Part shown: in pieces, positions 7,299 through 15,191 of the stretch
How the letters are laid out: each line of letters opens with the position of its first letter
Numbering within the stretch: position 1 is the stretch's first letter
From: Deltaproteobacteria bacterium
GTDB taxonomy: Bacteria > Desulfobacterota > Desulfobacteria > Desulfobacterales > Desulfosarcinaceae
Assembly (NCBI GenBank): GCA_002747175.1
Contig: PDTK01000035.1
Span: 1 to 55,986 of the forward strand
Length of the DNA stretch: 55,986 bases
Reading direction: 5' to 3'
Notes under the pieces: generated by a model
Databases searched by the model: none
Told to the model about the DNA's origin: nothing
The model's input: only the letters and a program-made list of their open reading frames with translations
Made by a program: the position numbers and the translations under genes

Positions 7299-9856
7299 TG
7301 GCTCACCTGTATTGCCGGCTGAGTATCACCGGCTTTTTGCCGTGGGTGCCGGGTCTGATGGATCAGCTTCATGGCCTTGCGGTATTGTCTGTGGGCGGCC
7401 CCTTGCCGGTGGGTCGCAAAATACAGCTCACCCAACAGGTACTGGGCCTCGTAATCCATTGGATAAAGGCGGTTATAGACCTCCAGGATGTCGATGGCCC
7501 GCTGGTGGTGATTGTTCCATGCGTGGATCTGTCCGCTGCCTTTCAGGGCACCGCGGTTTTTGGGCTCCATTTTCAATGCCGCTTCATAAGCCTTCAAGGC
7601 CAGACTGGTATGTTCCCGCCACAATGCGCGGTCGCCCAGCTCTGCCAGAAAATCTGCATTGTCCCGGTTTTCGTTCATCAGCCGCCGGGAAATACGCAAG
7701 GCGGCCGCTTGACGGTGGGTCCGTTCATATGCCTCCAAGAGCATGAGGCCCTCCCTGGGCGGCATTTTAGATCGCTTTTCGATATCTTTCAGCAACGGCA
7801 ACGCATCACCGGCCCGTTGCCGGTTCAGATAGGCGTCGGCGAGGAGAACCCGCTGCTGCGGATCCAAATCCCCGCTTGCGACCAGTTTCTCCAGAGCAAG
7901 GATCAAGGCATCGCTTTTCCCGGTCCAGGCATACACATCGGCCAGGGTCCGCCAGGTGGCGGTTCGCTGCGGGTCCAGCCGGGCGGCCCGTTCGAGATAG
8001 ACCAGGCTTTGCTCCAACCGGTTTTCGGCCACCAGTTCCATCCCCGCAGACAATGCTTTGCCAGCATCTTCGGGATGGCCAGCGGCCTGCGCGATCAGCA
8101 GGTTCAGTATCGCTTCACGGTCGCCGCTTGAACGCGTCAGCCGGTCCACCGCGGCCGAAAGATCCGGATCATCGGGATACCTTTCGGCGAGCTGTCGATA
8201 TACGTCAAGGGCTTTGCGGGGCTGACGCTGCCACTCATACAATTGGGCCAGTTGAACCTGAGCGGCCCGGTCGCCGGGATTTCGACGCAGGTATTTTTCA
8301 AATACCGCGATCGACTGTTTTTCGCTTCCCTGAGACAGGTAAAAAACAGCCAGACGTCTCTGTATCTCGGCATCCCCGGGCCGCAACATCAGACCCTTGC
8401 CGAGTGCGTCTTCCAGCAGTTTCGACTGTCCGGTGGCCTCGGCCAGCCGGATCAGGGCCGGCACCTCGTCGACCCGCCGATGGCGCTGCACCATATCCGC
8501 CTTGAGAAGATATGCCCGATCCGGCCGGCCGGCAGCCAAATACATGTCCACGGCCCGGTCGATCAGGTCGGTGTCGTCCGGATCAATCTCCAGGGCCCAT
8601 TCAACCGCCGATTGGATGGTGTGCGCATCACCGGTATGCTCGGCCATCTCCAACGTGCGCTCCATATCATCCGCACGGTCTCCCCGAAGCGCTGTCAGCC
8701 GACGCATGCTGGCATAGGCCTTTTCCGGTCGCCCGGCACTCAGCCATCCCTCCGCTACCTGCATCAGCACATCGGGATCGGTTGGAAAACGGGTTTCGGC
8801 AATCTCCAGGGCATCGGCCACCAAGGCTGAGTTTTCAGTATATTCGGCAACCTGTATCAGTTCAGAAAAGGCCTCGACGCCGGGCTCCGTCGTCAAAAGG
8901 CTGTGTTTCAGCAACGGGTAGGCATCAATGGCTGCTGCCGGGTCTTCGGCTGCGATAGCGGTCGCCGCCATGGCAGTGAGCACATCTTCACGTGCCGGCA
9001 CCCGCTGGTATATACGTTCCAGCAGATCCAGGGCCTCGCGATTCATATCGCTCCAGCGCAAAACGTCCACCAGCAGCATTTGCCGGTCGATGCCGGAATC
9101 CCATAATTCATCCAGTTCCTGCGCAAAAGCCTCGCCCCGCTGCTGAAATCCAGCCCACACAAATTGTTCCAGACAGCGAAGGGTATAATGGGTTGTTTTC
9201 GGATCATCGGGCTTCACAGCCGCAGCGTCCGTATCGACGATTTGTGAATAAATCTGATACAGTCCGCTGATCAGCATCGCTTCGAGAGGCTCCGGGGACA
9301 ACGCCGCCACCACCTCCCGCCCTTTCATTTCCAATTCATCGGCGATTCGTTCTGCAAGGGGGTTGTTTTCCGGTTCCACCGGGGCTGATCGTTGTTGGCG
9401 AACAAGGCGCACGATAAGGGCCGCCTTCTTCTCCGTCTCGCCGGCATAACGATAATAGCCGATCAGCCGGGCCATGATCAATTCATTGCCGGGCGCTTTT
9501 TCAAGGGCCGCCTCCCAGGCCTTGCGGGCGTCCTGGGGCTTGCGGGTCCATTCGTACAACCGGGCCAGTTCCACCAACTGATCGGCATGCAGGGGCAGCA
9601 CACGATTCAACTGCCTGAGCTGTTCGATTGCCAGGTGGGGAGATCCTTCGATCAAGTGCAACCGGACCGACATCCCGATCAGCTCCGAGTCATCGGCAGC
9701 ATCCTTCAACAGGGGGTCAATGACGATCCGGGCCTGCTTGAAACGGCCGCTGTCGAACAGAATCGGCAGAAGGCTCCGCCGGGTGGGAAAAACAGCGAAG
9801 GTCGCCCCAAGGATGACCGCCAGAAAACAAAGAATTTGCCATGCCTTGACATTCAA
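7295..9856 (-). CDS. pelB: PelB N-terminal half as a separate gene: membrane-anchored TPR scaffold
   Basis: The 853-residue product has one N-terminal membrane helix (about residues 5-25) and then helical TPR units almost to its end, so it should be anchored in the inner membrane with the repeats in the periplasm. This is the layout of the first three quarters of Pseudomonas PelB, whose TPRs bind PelA and guide the polymer to the outer-membrane pore. Unlike that protein it stops after the TPRs; the barrel is supplied by the next gene. The start is a TTG at 9856 inside the pelA stop (TTGA overlap), with GGAGAT upstream; an ATG at 9852 is in another frame. Assignment rests on topology and operon position. 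Confidence 0.85.
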   Translation of the reverse strand: MNVKAWQILCFLAVILGATFAVFPTRRSLLPILFDSGRFKQARIVIDPLLKDAADDSELIGMSVRLHLIEGSPHLAIEQLRQLNRVLPLHADQLVELARLYEWTRKPQDARKAWEAALEKAPGNELIMARLIGYYRYAGETEKKAALIVRLVRQQRSAPVEPENNPLAERIADELEMKGREVVAALSPEPLEAMLISGLYQIYSQIVDTDAAAVKPDDPKTTHYTLRCLEQFVWAGFQQRGEAFAQELDELWDSGIDRQMLLVDVLRWSDMNREALDLLERIYQRVPAREDVLTAMAATAIAAEDPAAAIDAYPLLKHSLLTTEPGVEAFSELIQVAEYTENSALVADALEIAETRFPTDPDVLMQVAEGWLSAGRPEKAYASMRRLTALRGDRADDMERTLEMAEHTGDAHTIQSAVEWALEIDPDDTDLIDRAVDMYLAAGRPDRAYLLKADMVQRHRRVDEVPALIRLAEATGQSKLLEDALGKGLMLRPGDAEIQRRLAVFYLSQGSEKQSIAVFEKYLRRNPGDRAAQVQLAQLYEWQRQPRKALDVYRQLAERYPDDPDLSAAVDRLTRSSGDREAILNLLIAQAAGHPEDAGKALSAGMELVAENRLEQSLVYLERAARLDPQRTATWRTLADVYAWTGKSDALILALEKLVASGDLDPQQRVLLADAYLNRQRAGDALPLLKDIEKRSKMPPREGLMLLEAYERTHRQAAALRISRRLMNENRDNADFLAELGDRALWREHTSLALKAYEAALKMEPKNRGALKGSGQIHAWNNHHQRAIDILEVYNRLYPMDYEAQYLLGELYFATHRQGAAHRQYRKAMKLIHQTRHPRQKAGDTQPAIQVSQ

Positions 9857-11985
9857 CGCAGTCCGATCTCCACCGTTCCCCTGCCCACATCCTGCAAAGT
9901 CAGTTCACCCCTGGCGTTGGCAATCAGGTGATCGCCTTGGCCATCCATCGCCGTCCCCTTCAGCTCATAGGTTCGACCCGGTGCCAGGCCGGCAAGCTGG
10001 ACCATGCCGGAGCCAAAGCCTTCGTAATCGAAGAAAAGACGATCCGCCCTTAGTGAATAATTGCGGACCCACCCACTGGCCTGACGAATGTGCGGCAACA
10101 ATCCAATCCCATCGCTGCTGTCGGCCTTTTCTCTCAGCACAATCCTGGCCCGTTGATGGCCCGGCGCCAAATGGACATAAAGGCCCTGCTCGCTCTGCAG
10201 GTATCCGATCACATGTTTGCAGCGCACCAGATCCGGTACGCGAGACGGATCGTCGAACCGCATGGTAAGGCAGTCGCCGTAATTCTCGATGACAAATCCC
10301 CGGCCGGACCCGTCCCGCAGGATCCGGCAGTCCAGCCAGCTTTTGGCAATGCGGAGATACCGGGAGGTAAACATGGGTGCGATGGGCTGTGCCAGCACCC
10401 ATTCATAAACGGTTTCCAGGGCGCTGACCGAGGCTTCGTACTGCCCGGAATAGAAATGATAGTAGATATCGATGGGGACGATGCGCCGCGGCCTTTCCGT
10501 GCGGTCCATGGTGGTGATGATCTCACGAAAGCCGAAATAGGGGCCAGTCCACAGGTTGGTCAGGATGTTCTCATTGGCCTGGCAGCTGTAAAACTGGTAG
10601 CGCCCGTCGATGAGGCGGTACAGCGGGGCCACGCCGGTGTACGAGTCGTTGATCCCGTCGAACACCGTATCCCCGCCGTTCATGTTGAACACGCCCAGAT
10701 TGTCACACCGCTCAATGTCGGATGCCATGGGTTCGCAGTTGCCCGACCACAAAAAGACCCGGCAGGGGCGGCCGGGTGGCGCCAGGTGCTCGGTGATGTA
10801 GCGGACCGAATAGTCGATCTCCATGGCCGCGTCGAATTCGTATCCGGGGATGGAAATCCCGTATTGGCTGGCATAGCGATCATGGGAATTGTCGTAATCC
10901 GGGTCCCAGTAAAACGGGTGGGAATAAGCATGCGAAGCCGGTTCCACATTGGGCAGGGCCATGATCTCACGCGCCAGCTTCTCGCGCTGGGCATTCCCCC
11001 TGGCCGAGGGGTCGATTTCACCCACGATCACCGACACCGTCACCGGAAAAGGGTATCGGGTAAGAATCCGGTCCTGGATGACCCGGGCGCAGACGGCCTT
11101 GGGCTGGACTTCGGTAAAACCGGCAAAACCGTCTCCGTCGATATGCGAAAAGGCGATTCGCCGGCCGTTGAGGGTGGTCACATCCGGCCTGGGCAACGCA
11201 CCGAGACCCAGGGCTTTGGAAAAAAAGGCGAAGGGATTCACATACCACTGCCGCCGGTAAGGTGGAACGGCCTCCTGCCACAGGGCATAGTCCCCCCAGA
11301 TCATGCCGCCGCCGGCGCCGGTGACCACCACGGCGCTTTGCGATTCGGATTGATCGGTCCGCGTAAGGCTTAGATGAACGGACAGCGAAGCGTCCAGGGG
11401 AACGAAGCGCTCATAATTCCAGGGCAGGGGCGGATAACGGCGCTCGAAATCCACCATGGCCGAATCCCTGGCGGCGTATCTTAACTGCTGCCGCCTGGCG
11501 GTAAAATTACCCATGTATTTCAGGCCCAGGTGGGCATACAGGGCCTGTGCCTGGTTGCGGATCTTTTGGGGCTGCCGGGTCACATCAAAACCGATGGATC
11601 CGATGGTCACCAGCTTTTTATCCTGCGCCAGATGTCCGGCCAGCCAGCGCAAGTACGATTCGGGATCGTAGACACTGTCGGATGCGAACCAGGTGACAAT
11701 GCCATGGCAATCCGCCATCTGTGCATGGGTTGGCAGGGGTTGGTTGATATCATGATAGCGCACCACCATGCCCAGGTAGTTCAATACGGTCTGACAATTT
11801 CTGAAGATCCGGCTGGTATCGGCGGCTTCCCGTTTTCCATCGTAGAGCGCCAGAATGGTGCGTGGGAACAAAATCGCATCTGAGGCGGCGGCAGTGGCTG
11901 GTTGAGCCACCACAAAAGCCGTCAGCAGCAAGCCAATGGTCCCGTGTATAAAAAAAGATCTGATCCAGTTCGAGGATGCTGACAT
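9853..11985 (-). CDS. pelA: PelA-like deacetylase lacking the N-terminal hydrolase domain
   Basis: PelA deacetylates the Pel polymer in the periplasm. The 710-residue product has a signal peptide (residues 1 to about 34), a flavodoxin/reductase-like domain (about 40-160), and the polysaccharide-deacetylase domain with the metal-binding HIDGDGF motif (about residues 295-301) and a later SHAYSHPFYW motif that supplies the two histidines (about 362-371). A beta-rich C-terminal region follows. Pseudomonas PelA is about 950 residues because it also carries an N-terminal alpha-galactosaminidase-type hydrolase; that domain is absent here. The ATG at 11985 follows AAGGA and begins a clear signal peptide; the frame extends further upstream without one. 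It ends in a four-base overlap with pelB. Confidence 0.88.
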   Translation of the reverse strand: MSASSNWIRSFFIHGTIGLLLTAFVVAQPATAAASDAILFPRTILALYDGKREAADTSRIFRNCQTVLNYLGMVVRYHDINQPLPTHAQMADCHGIVTWFASDSVYDPESYLRWLAGHLAQDKKLVTIGSIGFDVTRQPQKIRNQAQALYAHLGLKYMGNFTARRQQLRYAARDSAMVDFERRYPPLPWNYERFVPLDASLSVHLSLTRTDQSESQSAVVVTGAGGGMIWGDYALWQEAVPPYRRQWYVNPFAFFSKALGLGALPRPDVTTLNGRRIAFSHIDGDGFAGFTEVQPKAVCARVIQDRILTRYPFPVTVSVIVGEIDPSARGNAQREKLAREIMALPNVEPASHAYSHPFYWDPDYDNSHDRYASQYGISIPGYEFDAAMEIDYSVRYITEHLAPPGRPCRVFLWSGNCEPMASDIERCDNLGVFNMNGGDTVFDGINDSYTGVAPLYRLIDGRYQFYSCQANENILTNLWTGPYFGFREIITTMDRTERPRRIVPIDIYYHFYSGQYEASVSALETVYEWVLAQPIAPMFTSRYLRIAKSWLDCRILRDGSGRGFVIENYGDCLTMRFDDPSRVPDLVRCKHVIGYLQSEQGLYVHLAPGHQRARIVLREKADSSDGIGLLPHIRQASGWVRNYSLRADRLFFDYEGFGSGMVQLAGLAPGRTYELKGTAMDGQGDHLIANARGELTLQDVGRGTVEIGLR

Positions 11986-12118
11986 GGGATACGAATCCTT
12001 GGTCCCGGGAGAAGCGTATCGCTTCACGGACCAGATCGTCCTGATCGGCGGCGGCATTGTCCAGGGCCACTACGGTCAGGGCCGGGGAGCGCCACCAGGC
12101 CTGTCCATACCGGGATGA
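11945..12118 (-). pseudogene. Possible remnant of the PelA hydrolase domain, in frame after the pelC stop
   Basis: Directly after the pelC TGA the same reading frame stays open for about 58 codons with protein-like content: a hydrophobic strand (ALTVVALDN), an amphipathic helix (DDLVREAIRFSRDQGF) and a second strand ending in LELDQIFF. This pattern resembles the C-terminal end of GH114/PelA-type hydrolase domains (strand, helix, 'GF.P', short strand, 'LD'). It has no start codon with a ribosome site and overlaps the pelA signal-peptide region in another frame. The likely reading is that a hydrolase domain once preceded the deacetylase and was mostly deleted. The similarity is judged by eye only. 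Confidence 0.4.
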
Positions 12119-12679
12119 TCACTCTTTCCCGTTGGCCACCATTTCGGTTACCAGGTCGTTGCACACCTGCTGGGCGAGACGGTTCAACGAATCCTCGCAA
12201 AACCAGAAACACCCGCCGGTGCGGGATTTGCTCCCGGCCCAGAGGATCTTGCCGGTGGGAACGTCCAGCATGCGCACATTGACCCCCACCACGGGGTCTT
12301 CGTCGAGGCCGCGCTTGTAGCGATATTCACTGACCGAGCCGTAAATGATGGTGTCTACCCCCAACTGCTTGCCGGCTTTTATGGCCACCATTTGCTCTAG
12401 GGCCTCGTCCAGGTCCCGGCCGTCCGCCTGAAGCCACTCCAGCACCGCGGTGCTTTCCATCATCTGGAAATCGGACAGGGCGTACAGCTCCGTGGTCAGC
12501 AGGTCGCCGACGATGCGTCCGGCATGGGGATGGCTGGAAAGATTGCCCATGGGCAGTACGGCCGCATACCTGGCCCGCGAACGGATATCCGCCTTGCGCA
12601 GGTATTGCTGCTCGTATGAGCAGGCGGTGATTGACAGCAATGAAACAGCTATGATCAGCATGCGTATCGACGATACCAT
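12119..12679 (-). CDS. pelC: PelC-like outer-membrane lipoprotein
   Basis: The 186-residue protein has a lipoprotein signal peptide with lipobox SITAC (cysteine at about residue 20), then a compact alpha/beta domain similar to the CsgG/TolB-N type group to which PelC belongs. In Pseudomonas PelC forms a dodecameric ring on the periplasmic face of the outer membrane that funnels polymer to PelB. Length matches (172 residues in Pseudomonas). The ATG at 12679 was chosen because AGGAGG lies nine bases upstream and the lipobox then sits correctly; the longer frame to 12814 adds 45 residues without a signal. It is the first gene of the operon here, whereas pelA is first in Pseudomonas. Confidence 0.82.
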   Translation of the reverse strand: MVSSIRMLIIAVSLLSITACSYEQQYLRKADIRSRARYAAVLPMGNLSSHPHAGRIVGDLLTTELYALSDFQMMESTAVLEWLQADGRDLDEALEQMVAIKAGKQLGVDTIIYGSVSEYRYKRGLDEDPVVGVNVRMLDVPTGKILWAGSKSRTGGCFWFCEDSLNRLAQQVCNDLVTEMVANGKE

Positions 12680-12812
12680 TGCACGACACCTCCTGATGTT
12701 GATTGCGTTATTTGGCCCCAAAAACCTATGCCTGGTTGTTTGCAAATCGAAACGGATGCTGTGTCCGGGGAATGGAACGAGTGGATTTCGGGGAATTGTC
12801 ACGGAGGTTGGC

Positions 12813-12862
12813 AAACAAAAGGCCGCCGCTGTTCCATGCGCATTGCAGGAAGCAGCGGCGAC
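12813..12862 (-). terminator. Rho-independent terminator after the Ig-repeat lipoprotein gene
   Basis: On the minus strand, just after the stop codon at 12874, a GC-rich stem (CGCCGCTGCTTCC paired with GGAACAGCGGCG, one base bulged) is followed by CCTTTTGTTTG. This separates the pilus/Ig transcript from the Pel operon, so pelC should have its own promoter in 12680-12812. No clear -35/-10 pair or sigma-54 site was recognised there. Confidence 0.75.
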
Positions 12863-12873
12863 CCTTGTTGTTA

Positions 12874-15087
12874 TTACTTCTTGGACGCCTGCACCGTGAT
12901 TAAAAAGGTTTCAGTGTCGGTGAACTGATAAGTCGAGCTGTCCGTCACCGTCACCGTCACGGTATACGTGTTACCCGCCTGACTCGCCTCCGGCGTCCAT
13001 GTAAACAGACCCGTAAGCGGATTGATCACCATCCCTCGGGATTCCGACAAGGTGTCCAGCGAATAGGTCAAAACGTCCCCGTCGTCACTGTCAAAGGCCT
13101 GCACCGACAAGGATAACTCCTCACCTACAATTGCCGTCTGGTCAGCAATTGAAGCAATCGTCGGCTTGCTGCTGACTTCGATCCGCTCTACCACCAAATT
13201 CCATGGCGGAAAGATAGCCAGATCGTCTTCATCTCCATCCGCAATGGGAGGGGTGACATTGAGTATCGACGTTGTTTCAGTACCCAGGACATAGGTCGTG
13301 GCGGAAATATTGACTCTAAGCCACCTGGCATAGTGCTTCAAATAGGTCCATTTAAAGGTGGCCACGCCGTATTCATCGGTGGTCACCGAATCGGGAATGG
13401 TACCGGCTGTGGAGTTGCCGGGCGTCAGCAGGCCATCCGGCCACTGGACATCTTCACCCGGATCCAAGTAGGTGTTTTGGTCATCATCTTCGTTTTCGGC
13501 CCAAATCCATGAAACTCTTTCATATTCCGTTCTGTTTTCATCCGGATAGTACTTTTCAAGAAGTTCCATAATCATGAAATGCGTCGGCCATACGCTGAGG
13601 GATACATTCGCGTTTTCGATGGGGTTGCCGTTGGTGTCGGCCACGATCACCGACACGCTGTAGTCATAGGCGGTATTATTGTAGGCGGATTCGATCTTGC
13701 TGGATGTGCCGATGACAACCGATCCGGCGGTCCCGCCGATAACGATGGGGATCTCGGCCGGTTCCGGGTAGCCGGGACTGTTCTGCAGATAGGCTCTCAC
13801 CTTCACGCCTTCCCCGCCGGAACTTTTGGTTCCGGAATAAAAGGTCGTGGTGGCAGTACCGCTGGCATCCGTGTATACGATTGACGGAGAAATATATTCC
13901 CCTCCGCCGGTGGTGTCTTCAAGAACAAAAACCACGGGAGCGCCGCCAACCCCTTCATCCGTGGCATTCACGACCTCCGCAGTGATCTCGACCGAGCTGG
14001 TGGTTTCGCCGGTGCTCAGGGCCACCACGGAACTGCCAGCCTGGATGGATATCTGGTCCGCATCCACCAGGGGTGCGTAGATGACCACCATCCCGCTGTC
14101 GGTGGTGGACGGAGAATCGATGTCATAGGCGGTAATGGTCGCCAAACCGGCTTCGGTTGCCGACAATGTGGCCTGGACCTGGCCGTTGCTGACCGGAAGG
14201 GTCAGGGACGTACCGCTTCGCCAACCGTTGGTCAGCGTGCCAACGGTGGTTCCCAGCACCACCTGATTACGCGGCCCGGGATCCGGATCCCGGACGATGA
14301 TGGTAAGGGTCTCGGCAGTGGACATGCTGGCCGGGTCCGCGCTCGGGGAGGAAATAAACAGCGCACTGCTGCTGGCCGCGGCCGTGTATTGTTCGGTGGC
14401 CGTGGCGCCGGCGGCACTGGCCAGAACCGTGACGGTGCCGGGGCTGGTGGCCGTTACGTTGGCCTGGAACTGGCCGCTGGCGTCCGTACGGCCGCTGGAA
14501 GCGGAAAAGCTGACGCTGCCCGTGGAGCCGGCGGCGATGCTAAGGGTCACTTCCGTGTCATAGATGGGATTGCCGCCCGCATCGGAAACATGAACGGTCA
14601 AGATGTCGGTATCTTCCCCACCGATGACCAGCGATGTCCGTGATGCCGTCGCCGTACACGTGGTTCCAGTTATGGAAATGGGCACCTGGGCGGAAAGGTC
14701 GTTTACCGTGGCCGTGACCACCACCTGCCGATTGCTTTTGTCCAGATAGCCGCTGCTGAAGGTCACCTCGGCAGTGCCTTCATCATTGGTCGTCGCCGTT
14801 TGGTCACTCAGCACCCCCCCTGTGGCCCTGAAGTCTATGGATGCGTCTGCAACGGCAACATTTTTGCTGTCCACAACAGAGGCGAAGATGGTGATGGCGC
14901 CCGAATTGTCTGTCCCGCAATAGGCACTGGAAACGCCCAGGGCGAGATCGGCGATAGATTGCGTCTCCTCTGAGTCTGAGTCGCTGCCGCTACTGCCATT
15001 TCCGCCACCAGACGAGCAGGCACAGATAAGGAGCAGGGCCATCAGGGTGGCTCCCAGCAGAGCAAGCCGTTGAATTCGGTTTTTCAT
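12874..15087 (-). CDS. Large Ig-repeat (Big_1-like) lipoprotein downstream of pilQ
   Basis: The 737-residue protein starts with a lipoprotein signal peptide (lipobox LICAC, cysteine at about residue 24) and a Gly/Ser/Asp-rich linker. About five bacterial Ig-like domains of the Big_1/invasin type follow; each has the 'TD..G.A...F' pattern near its end. The fifth holds an acidic loop (DDDQNTYLDPGED, about residue 545) that resembles calcium-binding loops. The last 95 residues form a cadherin-like/He_PIG Ig domain (IADQTAIVGEELSLSV ... GLFTWTPEASQAG). ATG 15087 has GGAGG six bases upstream. It sits 104 bases after pilQ, so it is probably co-transcribed. A surface or periplasmic adhesin or pilus-associated stalk is likely; the specific role is unknown. 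Confidence 0.8.
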   Translation of the reverse strand: MKNRIQRLALLGATLMALLLICACSSGGGNGSSGSDSDSEETQSIADLALGVSSAYCGTDNSGAITIFASVVDSKNVAVADASIDFRATGGVLSDQTATTNDEGTAEVTFSSGYLDKSNRQVVVTATVNDLSAQVPISITGTTCTATASRTSLVIGGEDTDILTVHVSDAGGNPIYDTEVTLSIAAGSTGSVSFSASSGRTDASGQFQANVTATSPGTVTVLASAAGATATEQYTAAASSSALFISSPSADPASMSTAETLTIIVRDPDPGPRNQVVLGTTVGTLTNGWRSGTSLTLPVSNGQVQATLSATEAGLATITAYDIDSPSTTDSGMVVIYAPLVDADQISIQAGSSVVALSTGETTSSVEITAEVVNATDEGVGGAPVVFVLEDTTGGGEYISPSIVYTDASGTATTTFYSGTKSSGGEGVKVRAYLQNSPGYPEPAEIPIVIGGTAGSVVIGTSSKIESAYNNTAYDYSVSVIVADTNGNPIENANVSLSVWPTHFMIMELLEKYYPDENRTEYERVSWIWAENEDDDQNTYLDPGEDVQWPDGLLTPGNSTAGTIPDSVTTDEYGVATFKWTYLKHYARWLRVNISATTYVLGTETTSILNVTPPIADGDEDDLAIFPPWNLVVERIEVSSKPTIASIADQTAIVGEELSLSVQAFDSDDGDVLTYSLDTLSESRGMVINPLTGLFTWTPEASQAGNTYTVTVTVTDSSTYQFTDTETFLITVQASKK

Positions 15088-15191
15088 TTCAATCCTCCAA
15101 GGATAAGATGATAAATTCGATATTTTTTCTAACGCCCTTAGGCATCCCGGCTCTGGGCCAGGGCAAAAGGGTCTTGCACCACCGGACCGCA

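Noticed and set aside
6219..7322. A 367-codon plus-strand open frame across the barrel gene
   Set aside because: Antisense shadow of a GC-rich gene; low-complexity His/Gly/Pro content and no family match.
10090..11373. A 427-codon plus-strand open frame
   Set aside because: Entirely antisense to pelA, whose deacetylase motifs are clear.
12680..12812. Possible c-di-GMP riboswitch or sigma-54 promoter ahead of pelC
   Set aside because: No GEMM core or TGGC-N9-TGC pattern could be found on the minus strand.
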